From the NCBI GenBank assembly GCA_019308685.1, contig JAFDHQ010000009.1, positions 1-43,773 on the forward strand: DNA of 43,773 nucleotides, in the 5' to 3' direction. A program made the position numbers and the translations under genes. Source of the DNA: Deltaproteobacteria bacterium. Its GTDB lineage: Bacteria > Desulfobacterota > Desulfobacteria > Desulfobacterales > UBA11574. Below are positions 16,020 to 24,809 of this stretch, in pieces; the first letter of the stretch is position 1; each line of letters begins with the position of its first letter. The notes below the pieces were generated by a model. The model was not told where the DNA came from and ran no database searches. It saw nothing but the letters and a program-made list of their open reading frames with translations.

Positions 16020-17165
16020 ATGCATCTTCCGTGTTCCAATCTTAAATTGCCAAAAACCTGGACAGAATTTATGAGACGCGATACTAGTTTGTTAAAGACG
16101 ATTACATCATCTGATGTTGAAGAGCTTTGCATGAATATTACGGACTGTCTTGAGCAATATTATCATTTTGACGGAGTTGGATTTTTCCTCCTGGATACTG
16201 AATCAACCCGGACCTATTTCCACTCAGACGTCGTATCCAAAAAAATTATTCAGAGTTTGGAGGAAATCCTTCCCAGATTCATCCAGGAAAAAGAAACACC
16301 AAACAATATTTTATATTTTGCGAAAAAACAAGATGAACTGGTTGTTTTTAATCCACAAGAGCATCCCGAACCTATAGAACCCATGGGCATGGCTTTTCCC
16401 TTAAGCATCCAAGAAAACGTCATGGGAACTCTGGCTTTGGTTGCCCGGTCGGAAACCATCAAAGATTTGACACCCCAAACACCGGCGCTGCCCTCGTTTG
16501 TTCCCATAATATCCGGTTTGCTGGCCAATTCCCTTTCCCACGAAAATAAGGACAAAAAAATACATATGCTCAACCTGTACCAGACGGTAAGTTCCTCAAT
16601 CTCCTATATCCGCGATTTGCAGGAACTTCTAACCACTATTGCAAGCATTGTGACCTCAGAAATCCTTTGTGAAGAATGTTCGGTTCTCTTCTACGATTCT
16701 GAAAACAATGAGTTCGAATTTTTTACCGCCGTGGGTGAAACCGGAATGCATCTTTTAAAAGAACGGTTTCCGGCAGACAGAGGAATTGCCGGTCGTGCCC
16801 TGAAGAAAAAAGCAACCCAAGTGGTAAATGATGTTCAAAGCGACCCTGACTTTTACGGTAAAATCGACAAGGATCATGATTTTAAAACCAAGTCAATTCT
16901 TGCAGCTCCTCTGATCGCCGGAGAGGAGCCTGTGGGAATTCTAAATGCTATCAATAAAATCGAAACTAAATTTTTTGATCAAAATGATGACCAAATCTTC
17001 TCAGCCATTGCAGATGAAGTCGCTTTAGCCGTAAAAAATGCCAGGCTCTTTGATTATGTGGTTGATAGTTACTGCAAAATAAGACAAGGCAAAAATAGCT
17101 GTAAAGGCTGCAAACGACCCCTTAAATCGTGGACGCCCTGTGCAAAATACCTGGGCTTGTGTTAA
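16020..17165 (+). CDS. Tandem GAF-domain protein with a Cys-rich tail; N-terminus supplied by IS end
   Basis: The open frame codes for 381 residues. Residues 1-22 are encoded by the right end of the IS630-like element; host sequence begins at about SLLKTITSSDVEELC. The first GAF-like region spans about residues 35-175 and the second about 195-350 (LQELLTTIASIVTSEILCEE ... RGIAGRALKKKATQVVND ... SILAAPLIAGEEPVGILNAI). The tail CKIRQGKNSCKGCKRPLKSW then CAKYLGLC has five cysteines, suggesting a metal site. No kinase or output domain is present. The native start seems to have been lost to the insertion or an earlier deletion, so expression is uncertain. Confidence 0.75.
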   Translation: MHLPCSNLKLPKTWTEFMRRDTSLLKTITSSDVEELCMNITDCLEQYYHFDGVGFFLLDTESTRTYFHSDVVSKKIIQSLEEILPRFIQEKETPNNILYFAKKQDELVVFNPQEHPEPIEPMGMAFPLSIQENVMGTLALVARSETIKDLTPQTPALPSFVPIISGLLANSLSHENKDKKIHMLNLYQTVSSSISYIRDLQELLTTIASIVTSEILCEECSVLFYDSENNEFEFFTAVGETGMHLLKERFPADRGIAGRALKKKATQVVNDVQSDPDFYGKIDKDHDFKTKSILAAPLIAGEEPVGILNAINKIETKFFDQNDDQIFSAIADEVALAVKNARLFDYVVDSYCKIRQGKNSCKGCKRPLKSWTPCAKYLGLC

Positions 17166-17376
17166 ACCCTAAATGATCGCAAACTAAATGGGAAAATTAT
17201 TTTATGTGTTTGAATTGTTAAGCATTTTAGTGAATTCAGATTCATTTTATAGCTCTCCTATAAATGAGGTATAAATTTATTAAAAAATCCCACTTGTAAT
17301 TTTTTCACAATACATGGATATAGAAACAATGTAAATTTTCAGAATAGATTAACAGATAGAAGGAGATTATCGGATT

Positions 17377-17407
17377 AAATGGGCCTTTGTCGGAGGCCCA
17401 TTTTTAT
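17377..17407 (+). terminator. Rho-independent terminator
   Basis: AAATGGGCCT (17377-17386) pairs perfectly with AGGCCCATTT (17394-17403) around a 7-base loop and runs into a T-rich tail. It lies 212 bases after the GAF gene and just before the sigma-factor remnant, which is an odd place for an active sigma gene. Confidence 0.75.
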
Positions 17408-17417
17408 TTGACGAGAC

Positions 17418-17783
17418 ATGGCGGCGTTCGATCAATTGGTGATAAAACACAAAGACAAATTATTTAACATGGTCTACTGGTTTTTAGGGGACTACCAGGA
17501 GGCAAACGACTGCGCCCAGGAGATATTTATAAAGGTCTTCAAAGGGTTAAAAAAATTCCGTTTCAAATCGTCATTTTCCACATGGCTTTATCGAATCGCA
17601 ATGAATACATGCAAGAACAGGCTCAAGTTATCCGCGTACCGGTGGAAAGTAAGGACGGTTCCTCTCGAGAATCCGGACTGTTCAAGAGAGGGTAACCGTT
17701 CATATGAAATACAGAATGGATCCCCATCTCCCGCAAATGAACTTGAAAAAAAAGGAAGCCGGACGTCCAACACCGGTTTTTGA
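17418..17783 (+). pseudogene. ECF sigma-factor remnant (region 2 only)
   Basis: The frame begins MAAFDQLVIKHKDKLFNMVY and contains sigma region 2: GDYQEANDCAQEIFIKVFKG and FSTWLYRIAMNTCKNRL, which bind core polymerase and the -10 element. The frame then diverges and runs into the MITE-like copy B at about 17762, so region 4 (-35 recognition) is missing. The usual residues before the region-2 start are also absent, and a terminator lies directly upstream. It is very likely dead. Confidence 0.82.
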
Positions 17784-17903
17784 AGAAGCTCCGGCAAAGC
17801 CCGAGCGAGTTTTCAACCGCTGGCATAGCACGCTATTTCGAGGATTGAAAACGAGCGAGAACGCCGCCGGGGACCGAAAGATGCCGTTTATGGGCGGACA
17901 CTA
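17762..17903. repeat. MITE-like element, copy B (inverted relative to copy A)
   Basis: The core CCCGAGCGAGTTTTCAACCG at about 17800-17819, a CATAGC-CGCTATTTC centre, GGATTGAAAACGAGCGAGAA and AGATGCCGTTT match the complement of 651-796 almost base for base. The right end reads TAGTGTCCGCCCATAAACGG on the minus strand; the left end is more degraded. It interrupts the sigma-factor gene and stops two bases from the stop codon of the PEP-CTERM-like gene. Confidence 0.75.
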
Positions 17904-17904
17904 T

Positions 17905-18192
17905 CTAATTTTTGAATATTCTACGTCCAAAATTCGCAAGAACCATAAACCCGATGCCCAAAAGGAAGATCTTAAGAGGCTCTGGTAATGGAGTCGGAGT
18001 ATCTTGCTTTACGCTATAATAGCTCTCTTGTGATATATATTTTCCAGGCAAGAACCTGACGGATAAAATGTCTAAGGTATTTTCCACCGCATGTGCAATT
18101 CCCTTAACCTTATGGTTGAAAGAAAAGGATGATAAATTAGCCGTTATAAATGTTAGCCATATGATGGCAGTAATTAAGAACAACTTTTTCAT
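17905..18192 (-). CDS. Small secreted protein with PEP-CTERM-like tail
   Basis: The 95-residue protein has an N-terminal signal-like segment (MKKLFLITAIIWLTFITANL). Its C-terminal tail reads TPLPEPLKIFLLGIGFMVLA followed by NFGRRIFKN: a PEP motif, a hydrophobic helix and a basic end. That is the tripartite signal processed by exosortase. The middle is short and featureless. No exosortase gene is in the window. It may be a full small protein or a remnant of a larger exported one; the MITE lies directly beyond its stop. Confidence 0.6.
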   Translation of the reverse strand: MKKLFLITAIIWLTFITANLSSFSFNHKVKGIAHAVENTLDILSVRFLPGKYISQESYYSVKQDTPTPLPEPLKIFLLGIGFMVLANFGRRIFKN

Positions 18193-18474
18193 TTTGATCG
18201 ACTTTTAAATATTATAGAATGGTTGGAGTTAATTTTTTTGCGTTCCGCTTAGCTGAGCACTTTTGGCAAAAGACTCAAAAGTCACTCGATGGAAGGTTTA
18301 GAAATGGATTCTTAAATTTTTTTGTACCATCTCTTTTTCCAACAGAGGAGAAATCATTGTAAAAATCTTATAGAACAACCCAAGTTGTATGTCAAACGAA
18401 AAATGATACAATATATAGTAGGTATATGCGATGTTATTACTATCTCAATTAATTGCAGATTTGGGTTTATATGA

Positions 18475-19611
18475 TTATTTCAATCTTCTTAAAAGCGTAA
18501 TAATTTCCCGGCCAAATTCCTGTTTCTGCCAGTTTCTCATTTCTTTTATTCTATCCAGGGATCTTTTATCCACGGGATTCTGTATTGCAATAGAAGTAAT
18601 GAGCGCATTATTACAAATTATTCCGGGGTCTATTTCAAGGGCTCTGACCTTTGAAGTTCTCCAGGCTTTTAGGGCTTTTATTCGTTTCGGTATTTCATAC
18701 GGCAATACCTGCGCCTTTTTTTTCGGATACACCGGAAGTTTGCTATCAGGTATTTTCAAGGCCCCGGCCACCACTTCAATCAAATCATTGCCGTACATAT
18801 GGATCTGTTTTTCACTCAACGCATTTATTCCTTTTAAACGCCGTAACGTTACCGGTTTTGCCGTTGCGATTTTCATCATCGAATCGTTGCCGATAATTTT
18901 AAATAGCGGCTTATCTTTCTTTTCTGCAACACCCTTTCGAAACTGCAACAACGCTTCGAGCACGGCAAGACTTTTGGACTTAAGACGTCCAGCGCCTTTG
19001 AATTTCAAAAATAACGGCTCTCCATCCGATAAAACCGGTCTGACCTTGCTTAAACAATTGCATTCCTCAAGCACCCAGGCCAGACGACATTTTTTTTCAA
19101 GCTCTTTTTCACAAACTTGGGTAAGCGTAAGAAGATATTTAACATCAGCGGCAGCATAATCGATCATCTCTTTGGGCAACGGCCTTTGCGACCAGTCTTT
19201 TTTCTGGCATTTTTTGTCAAGAGTTATGTTTAAATATTTCTCTATTACAGCTTCCAGCCCCGTTTCTTTAATCCCGAGGAATCGGCATGCAAGCTCGGTG
19301 TCAAAAAGATTATTTATCTCAATGGAAAAATCACGGAAAAGGCTGCGCACATCATAATCAGCCCCGTGAAAAATCTTTTTAATATCAGGATTAGAAAAAA
19401 GCGGTTTTAGAGGGGATAAATTTTTAACCTGTAGTGGATCCACCACAATCGTCGATTTTTCCGTGGCCATCTGAACCAGACAAACTTTGACTTGAAAATG
19501 GTACATTGAGTCTGCTTCCATGTCAACGGCAACGGTTTTTGTGTTTTTAAGGATGCTTACCGCTTTTTCAAGTCCGGCTTCGGTATCTATGATCTTATAG
19601 TTGGATCCCAT
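18475..19611 (-). CDS. rnd: Ribonuclease D
   Basis: The 378-residue 3'-5' exoribonuclease carries the DEDDy set: VAVDMEADSM (Asp and Glu), IFHGADYDVRSLF (Asp), and DYAAADVKYLL with the Tyr three residues before the last Asp. An HRDC domain follows (AVLEALLQFRKGVAEKKDKP ... MMKIATAKPVTLRRLKGI), with a second HRDC-like segment towards the end. RNase D trims tRNA 3' ends. It is transcribed away from thrS, with 168 bases between the two start codons. A 729-base open frame on the other strand is a shadow. Confidence 0.95.
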   Translation of the reverse strand: MGSNYKIIDTEAGLEKAVSILKNTKTVAVDMEADSMYHFQVKVCLVQMATEKSTIVVDPLQVKNLSPLKPLFSNPDIKKIFHGADYDVRSLFRDFSIEINNLFDTELACRFLGIKETGLEAVIEKYLNITLDKKCQKKDWSQRPLPKEMIDYAAADVKYLLTLTQVCEKELEKKCRLAWVLEECNCLSKVRPVLSDGEPLFLKFKGAGRLKSKSLAVLEALLQFRKGVAEKKDKPLFKIIGNDSMMKIATAKPVTLRRLKGINALSEKQIHMYGNDLIEVVAGALKIPDSKLPVYPKKKAQVLPYEIPKRIKALKAWRTSKVRALEIDPGIICNNALITSIAIQNPVDKRSLDRIKEMRNWQKQEFGREIITLLRRLK

Positions 19612-19779
19612 TCAATTTTCACTTGACCTGCTGGATGATTTCACCTAATTTAGTTAATTTAATTTTTTATATAACAAACAATAATAAATAGATGATTTAT
19701 AACGTTGTGGCAAATATTTTTTTCTCCTGGCCCGTCCGCTCCACAAGATGGCGGCTTGTCCAGATTAGGTGACAATATA

Positions 19780-21690
19780 ATGATAGACATAACATTTCCC
19801 GACGGTAATATAAAGAGTTTTGAAGACAGTCCTACAGGTTTGGATGTAGCAAAAAGTATTTCGGAAGGTTTCGCACGAAACTGCATCGCCATGGAACTTA
19901 ATTCCGACCTTGTAGATTTAAATACAAAAATTGCCAAAGATTCCGAAATTAAGCTTATCACAACCAAAGATCCGGAAGCCATGAAAATCCTCCGGCACAG
20001 TGCCGCCCATGTAATGGCCCAGGCGATCTTGCATCTATACAAGGATGCCAAATTGACCATCGGACCGGCCGTTGAAGACGGCTTTTATTACGATATCGAT
20101 ATGGAACCGGTCTCGGAAGACGATTTTGAAAAAATCGAGGCTGAAATGAAAAAGGCCATCAAAGCCAAACTCCCGTTTAAGCGGGAAGTGGTCTCAAAAT
20201 CTCAAGCACTGGAGTTCTATAAGAACGAGCCGTATAAACTCGAAATGATTTCGGAACTGGAAGAAGGAACCATTTCATTTTACAAACATGGCGATTTTAC
20301 GGATTTATGCCGAGGCCCGCATCTTCCCCACACCGGTTTTATCAAAGCCGTTAAACTTATGAAAGTTTCAGGCGCATACTGGCGGGGTGATCAGACAAAG
20401 GCCCAGCTTCAAAGAATATACGGCACGGCCTTTTTCACAAAGAAGGAGCTTGATGAACACTTACATTTTCTTGAGGAGGCAAAAAAAAGAAATCACCGGA
20501 AAATCGGGTTAGCGCTTGATCTTTTCAGTTTTCACGATGAAGCACCGGGCATGCCGTTTTTTCATAACAAAGGTATGATTATCTGGAACGCTCTTTTGGA
20601 TTACTGGAAAGAAGAACACAGGACCGCAGGCTATGTAGAGACAAAAACACCGATGATGCTCAACCGCAGCCTGTGGGAAAAAAGCGGTCACTGGGAAAAC
20701 TACCGTGAGCATATGTACACATCACTGGTCGATGAGGATGAATATGCCATTAAACCCATGAATTGCCCCGGCGGAATGCTTCTGTTTGGCATGAAACCCC
20801 ACTCTTATAAGGATTTGCCGGTTCGGGCTGCAGAAATCGGTCTGGTTCACAGACATGAACTGAGCGGTGTGTTGTCCGGTCTTTTCAGGGTTAGAGCATT
20901 TCATCAGGATGATGCTCATATTTTTATGACGCCCGACCAGATAGAAGATGAAATTCTGGGCGTCCTTAACCTGGTAAAACGAATATACAGCACCTTTGGA
21001 CTCGGATTTCATCTGGAGCTTTCCACACGTCCCGAAAAGTCTATCGGAACCCGTGAGGAGTGGGAAACCACAACACAAGGTTTACGGTCTGCACTCAACA
21101 CCTACGGACTGGATTATAAGATTAACGAAGGAGACGGGGCATTTTACGGCCCCAAAATAGATGTGCATATAAAAGATGCGCTCGGCCGGACCTGGCAGTG
21201 CGGAACCATCCAGCTTGATATGTCTCTGCCTGAAAGATTCAACCTTTCATACATTGACAAAAACAATGAAAAACGTCGTCCCATCATGATCCACAGAGTT
21301 ATCTACGGATCCATAGAGCGATTCTTCGGTATTTTGATTGAACACTTTGCGGGAAATTTTCCGCTCTGGATGGCACCGGTACAAACGGTTATTCTTCCCA
21401 TAAATGATGACCTTGTAACCTATTCAAATAATATAAAAATAAAACTTGAAACAGCCGGACTCCGCACAGAAGTGGATCGCAGAACCGAAAGTCTGAACAA
21501 AAAAGTGCGAGATGCCCAGCTTAATAAAATTCCGCTGATCCTGACCATCGGTAACAAGGAAAAGGAATCCGGAAACCTTTCGGTCAGGACACTGGACGGC
21601 AACGTCAGGTTCGGGGTCACCCATGAAGAATTTTTAGCCAAGAGTCTTTCACACATCCGTGAAAGAAAGCTGGATCTTGAGATTTTCTGA
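19780..21690 (+). CDS. thrS: Threonyl-tRNA synthetase
   Basis: The 636-residue class II synthetase has an N-terminal TGS domain (MIDITFPDGNIKSFEDSPTG) and the second additional editing domain with HSAAHVMAQAILHLY. The catalytic core follows, with NCPGGMLLFG (zinc Cys), RAAEIGLVHRHELSGVLSGL, VRAFHQDDAHIF and GAFYGPKIDVHIKDALGR. A C-terminal anticodon-binding domain ends the protein. The ATG at 19780 with AGGTGA seven bases upstream gives the standard TGS start; an earlier in-frame ATG would add 25 unrelated residues. No T-box or attenuator was recognised upstream. Confidence 0.97.
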   Translation: MIDITFPDGNIKSFEDSPTGLDVAKSISEGFARNCIAMELNSDLVDLNTKIAKDSEIKLITTKDPEAMKILRHSAAHVMAQAILHLYKDAKLTIGPAVEDGFYYDIDMEPVSEDDFEKIEAEMKKAIKAKLPFKREVVSKSQALEFYKNEPYKLEMISELEEGTISFYKHGDFTDLCRGPHLPHTGFIKAVKLMKVSGAYWRGDQTKAQLQRIYGTAFFTKKELDEHLHFLEEAKKRNHRKIGLALDLFSFHDEAPGMPFFHNKGMIIWNALLDYWKEEHRTAGYVETKTPMMLNRSLWEKSGHWENYREHMYTSLVDEDEYAIKPMNCPGGMLLFGMKPHSYKDLPVRAAEIGLVHRHELSGVLSGLFRVRAFHQDDAHIFMTPDQIEDEILGVLNLVKRIYSTFGLGFHLELSTRPEKSIGTREEWETTTQGLRSALNTYGLDYKINEGDGAFYGPKIDVHIKDALGRTWQCGTIQLDMSLPERFNLSYIDKNNEKRRPIMIHRVIYGSIERFFGILIEHFAGNFPLWMAPVQTVILPINDDLVTYSNNIKIKLETAGLRTEVDRRTESLNKKVRDAQLNKIPLILTIGNKEKESGNLSVRTLDGNVRFGVTHEEFLAKSLSHIRERKLDLEIF

Positions 21691-21703
21691 AGCGTAATTT
21701 CTT

Positions 21704-21910
21704 ATGACAAAAAACGCCGGTATTACAACCCATAAAATCAAATGGTGCGATCTGCGCTGTGAGTATGCCGATTTTGCTAAGGTTGATGCTCTGGATGGAA
21801 GCTGCCGAACTTTTCTGTCACTCTGGTGTAATAAACTTAAAAAACATGTAACCAAAAATGCACCCTGTGAAATTTTGTTCGGTAAAAGACGACCCACAAC
21901 CGGATTTTAG
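21704..21910 (+). CDS. Small Cys-containing conserved-looking protein downstream of thrS
   Basis: A 68-residue protein starts 13 bases after thrS. It contains HKIKWCDLRCEYADFAKVDA, then GSCRTFLSLWCNKLKKHV, then APCEILFG: five cysteines, of which the C-x3-C pair and the two later ones could bind a metal. I do not recognise the family. Its close spacing on the same strand suggests co-transcription with thrS. It ends 8 bases before a MITE-like repeat. Confidence 0.6.
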   Translation: MTKNAGITTHKIKWCDLRCEYADFAKVDALDGSCRTFLSLWCNKLKKHVTKNAPCEILFGKRRPTTGF

Positions 21911-21918
21911 AATATAAA

Positions 21919-22052
21919 CTATCTCAAAATAATCTTTTGGCCCAACCTCGGCGTTGGGTCCTCGTTTTAAGTCCTCGACATACTTAAGTATGCCTGCGGG
22001 TTAAAACTCGGTCCCGCCTTGATCTTGAACCAAAATCTTTACTTTGAGATAG
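21919..22052. repeat. MITE-like element with CTATCTCAAA ends
   Basis: The left end CTATCTCAAAATAATC (21919-21934) matches the complement of the right end (CTATCTCAAAGTAAAG, 22037-22052). The centre is the palindrome CATACTTAAGTATG, followed by CCTGCGGGTTAAAACTCGGT and CCGCCTTGATCTTGAAC. The inner part resembles that of 5611-5778. It could act as a terminator for the thrS unit. Confidence 0.65.
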
Positions 22053-22115
22053 CTTATAAGGTTCAGGATTCAAGGTTCAGGTGTCAGATGCCGGGCTTAA
22101 GGTTTCAGGTGAAAG

Positions 22116-22499
22116 TTGAGCAGATTACACAAATTCTTTATTTACTGGTTTCCGATTATCATTTACTGTGTTTTAATTTTCATTCAGTCTTCGTACCCCT
22201 CCATTAAACATACCCCTGAACTCCCTTACTTTGATAAGGTGCTCCATTGTGTCGCCTATGCACTTCTCGGTGCCCTTTTTTTAAGGGCATTTAAAACATC
22301 GCAGATAAAAAATAATGTTAAACTCATGTGGATACTCAGCGTTATTTTATCGTCTCTTTACGGAATCAGTGACGAAATTCATCAGTATTTTGTTCCATAT
22401 AGATATGCTGAGCTTATGGATGTCCTGGCGGACACGCTTGGGAGTATCATGGGGGTTTATATCTATCAGGCAATTGCCGGGAAGATTTCCACCGGTTAA
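22116..22499 (+). CDS. VanZ-family membrane protein
   Basis: The 127-residue protein has four predicted membrane helices and VanZ signatures: LPYFDKVLHCVAYALLGALF, then LSSLYGISDEIHQYFVPYR and ELMDVLADTLGSIMGVYIY. VanZ-like proteins are of unclear function; one confers low teicoplanin resistance. The start is a TTG at 22116 with AGGTG just upstream; no ATG fits the length. It converges with a TldE/PmbA remnant, overlapping it by two bases. Confidence 0.88.
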   Translation: MSRLHKFFIYWFPIIIYCVLIFIQSSYPSIKHTPELPYFDKVLHCVAYALLGALFLRAFKTSQIKNNVKLMWILSVILSSLYGISDEIHQYFVPYRYAELMDVLADTLGSIMGVYIYQAIAGKISTG

Positions 22500-22683
22500 A
22501 GCGAAGATTTTTAACCGGATAGGCCAACTCCCCGTTCTGGACCATAAACAACCCGTCTCGGTTCATCCCTGTAATTACGCAGTCGCGGGGATGCACAAGC
22601 CGAGTGTACCAGAACCGGTTGATATAGAGACCGCGCCGGGTTGTACGGATCATCTCTTCGATGCTCGAAGATCCGGGAGCCAT
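22498..22683 (-). pseudogene. C-terminal fragment of a TldD/TldE (PmbA)-family protease
   Basis: About 62 residues on the minus strand read EEMIRTTRRGLYINRFWYTR, then HPRDCVITGMNRDGLFMVQN and GELAYPVKNLRFN. This is the C-terminal beta region of the TldD/PmbA family (TRRGL-x3-RFWY, TGM-x-RDG-x-F-x2-NG, PVKN-x-RF). The upstream part is not found. The frame continues past the family end into the VanZ gene region, where it has no meaning. Confidence 0.7.
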
Positions 22684-22699
22684 AAAAAGATTATATTTA

Positions 22700-23181
22700 T
22701 TTAAACCTTTTAAAATTTGTGTGCAGCTTTTAGGTTATAGATTATTCAATGCGTATTCGGGACAGGAAGAGGTCTCTCGCATCGGGGGTCGTGGCCTTGA
22801 CCCAGATGTCCATCACTTTCTCAAGTCTGTTCGGAATCTTATTAAGATGGGCACTAAAAAAAACCAAATTTTCGGTTTTAGTTGCTGCTGATGACTATAA
22901 CTTATTGACAAAATAGTAATTTTCGTTCAAAATAGGGCATACGGCTTGAAAAAAGATTGTTTATGAATGAAGCGCCTGAGGCAAAACATGGTAAAAAACC
23001 CGGAAATTTTACAAAAATTTTAAAATACCTTTTATAAAAGTGAAGGTCCTTTGCCGTTTCCCCATTCCTTGAAGATCTTCACCTCTATGTGGGTCCAAGG
23101 CATAAAACTGGGGATACTCCCCCCTAAAATTCCACTTGAAGGAATCGAGACAGACATCAAGATTGCCAATGTGCTGAATTC
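22700..23181. other. Decayed intergenic sequence
   Basis: The 482-base stretch has no convincing intact gene. A short open stretch at about 23061-23190 (reading KIFTSMWVQGIKLGILPPK) may be a gene remnant but was not recognised. The surroundings are all pseudogenes, so this looks like degraded coding DNA. Confidence 0.4.
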
Positions 23182-23395
23182 ATGTTTGAAAAACTCCTGT
23201 CAAAAATAGGCCAGTGCCTTGATAAACACAGCCTCCCTTACATGATTATCGGAGGGTAGGCCGTATTGCTTTACGGGGAACCCCGCGCCTGACCAGAGAT
23301 ATAGATATTACTCTGGAGGTGGTAATTTGACTGTCTGGATCGCCTGTTAAGCGCAGTGCGAGAACTTTCCCTCAAACCCCTGGAGAAAAAGATTA
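23182..23395 (+). pseudogene. Degraded nucleotidyltransferase (AbiEii-type)
   Basis: From the ATG at 23182 the frame reads MFEKLLSKIGQCLDKHSLPY and MIIGG, then a TAG, then AVLLYGEPR. Beyond that, frame changes and further stops occur before LDRLLSAVRELSLKPLEKKI. The intact family reads IGGQAVLLYGEPRLTRDIDI. It lies directly against the third MNT/HEPN pair, so an older nucleotidyltransferase was apparently replaced or invaded. Confidence 0.7.
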
Positions 23396-23686
23396 ATGAA
23401 AAGGAATGAAATCATACGGACCCTGCGCGGCTTTGTGAATAGCAACAGGGATAGATACGAAATCATACGAATCGGTGTTTTCGGCTCAGCGGCCAGAGAC
23501 AAAATGGATGAACAAAGTGATGTTGACATTGTTGTTGAGCTTGAGAAACCTGATCTGTTCTACCTTGTCGGTATCAAACAGGATCTTGAGGAAAAGTTTC
23601 ACAGGCCTGTGGATATTGTAAGATACAGGGATAGAATGAACGCATTCTTAAAGAAAAAAATAGATAAGGAAGCCGTGTATGTATGA
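23396..23686 (+). CDS. MNT-domain nucleotidyltransferase (pair 3)
   Basis: The 96-residue protein has IGVFGSAARDKMDEQSDVDI: GS followed ten residues later by D-x-D. It then has the conserved end of this family, LEEKFHRPVDIVRYRDRM. It overlaps the HEPN gene by 8 bp. It is probably the antitoxin that AMPylates or masks the DUF86/HepT partner. Confidence 0.9.
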   Translation: MKRNEIIRTLRGFVNSNRDRYEIIRIGVFGSAARDKMDEQSDVDIVVELEKPDLFYLVGIKQDLEEKFHRPVDIVRYRDRMNAFLKKKIDKEAVYV

Positions 23687-24047
23687 CAGGGAGCTTGTTT
23701 TAGAAATGCTTGGGAAGATTCATCAGGCAGCGCAAACATTTTTAAAACGTTTTGAGCCTATAAAAAAAGTAAGCGATTTTACAGACTCGCCGGCAGGCAC
23801 TGAAAAACTTGACAGTATATGCATGCTGCTGATCGCAATTGGTGAAGCTTTGAAAAATCTGGAAAAAACCACAAACAAATCCCTGTTAGGTCACTATCCC
23901 CAAATTGACTGGAAAAAAGCCAAAGGCATGCGGGATATCATAAGCCATCATTATTTCGAAACCGATGCGGAAGTAATATACGACGTCTGCAAAAATCATA
24001 TTCCCAAACTTGCACAAACCATAAATAAAATAATTGTAGAATTATAA
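23679..24047 (+). CDS. DUF86/HepT-type HEPN RNase (pair 3)
   Basis: The 122-residue helical protein has KLDSICMLLIAIGEALKNLE in the middle and the RNase motif RDIISHHYFETD, which is R-x4-H-x-Y, near residues 90-100. DUF86 proteins paired with MNT are toxins that cut tRNA or mRNA. The motif and length are complete, so this pair looks functional, unlike pairs 2 and 4. Confidence 0.9.
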   Translation: MYDRELVLEMLGKIHQAAQTFLKRFEPIKKVSDFTDSPAGTEKLDSICMLLIAIGEALKNLEKTTNKSLLGHYPQIDWKKAKGMRDIISHHYFETDAEVIYDVCKNHIPKLAQTINKIIVEL

Positions 24048-24056
24048 TAGCTTTGA

Positions 24057-24742
24057 TCCGGTTGTCAAAATTGCTATGCTGAAATAATGGCTCGCCGATT
24101 AAAGGCTATGGGCGTGAAGGGATACAAAAATGGATTTGCCCTTACGCTTCAGCCGGAACGGTTAAATGAACCTTTGCAGCGAAAAAACCTTCGATTTATT
24201 TTGTCAATTCCATGAGCGACCTGTTTCATGAAGAAATTCCGGAAAGCTATATCCGGCAGGTATTTGAAATAATTAAAAATGCACCTCAACATACTCTTCA
24301 GATATTGACCAAACGCGTTGAAAAAATGGAACAATTTTTTAAGTCATATGAAGCTCCAAAAATTTCATGGCTTGGTGTCAGCGTGGAAAATAAAAAGCAT
24401 GGGGGACCCGGGATTAACAACCTACGTCGGGTGAAGGCAACCATCCGTTTTCTATCCATAGAGCCTTTACTTGAGGATCTGGGAAATCTTGATTTGACAA
24501 ATATACATTGGATAATTGTCGGTGGAGAATCGGGTCCAAAGGCCCGCCCGATGAAATCCGCATGGGTTGAACGCATCAAACAACAGTGTGAAGATCAAAA
24601 TATATCCTTTTTTTTCAAGCAATGGGGCGGCTGGGGTGCTGATGGAATAAAGCGTTCTAAAAAAGCAAACGGAAGACTTCTGCTCGGACTAACCTGGGAT
24701 AGTATGCCGGATTTATTAAGACCGTCTTATGTTACATGTTAA
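24057..24742 (+). pseudogene. DUF5131 (phage Gp37/Gp68-like) radical-SAM-type gene, 5'-truncated and frameshifted
   Basis: The first part, starting abruptly after an in-frame TGA at 24054-24056, reads SGCQNCYAEIMARRLKAMGV and GYKNGFALTLQPERLNEPLQ. After a run of six As (24182-24187) the frame changes and continues KKPSIYFVNSMSDLFHEEIP. Downstream are HTLQILTKRVEKM, SWLGVSVEN, IRFLSIEPLLEDL, IIVGGESGPKARPM and FFFKQWGGW, all DUF5131 hallmarks. The missing start would hold WNPxTGC. The CxxC pair remains, but the gene cannot give a full product. Confidence 0.82.
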
Positions 24743-24809
24743 CTGAAATTATTCCAGAATTGGGACAAACAAAAAATTTACGGCAAAAAGGCGAAAAAGA
24801 AAACTCGTA

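Larger units (their letters stand above)
13753..16084 (+). mobile_element. IS630-like insertion sequence, 2332 bp
   Basis: The two ends are perfect 25-bp inverted repeats, starting GTATCGCGTCTCATAAATTC at 13753 and ending with its complement at 16084. The flanks are TA on both sides within a reconstructed CTAG target, the site preferred by IS630 with TA duplication. It carries an HTH-protein gene, a DDE transposase gene with a frame break, and a small third frame. It is longer than usual for the family (about 1.1-1.4 kb). Confidence 0.88.

Noticed and set aside
18431-19159. 242-codon plus-strand open frame
   Set aside because: Antisense to RNase D, with no motif or ribosome site.
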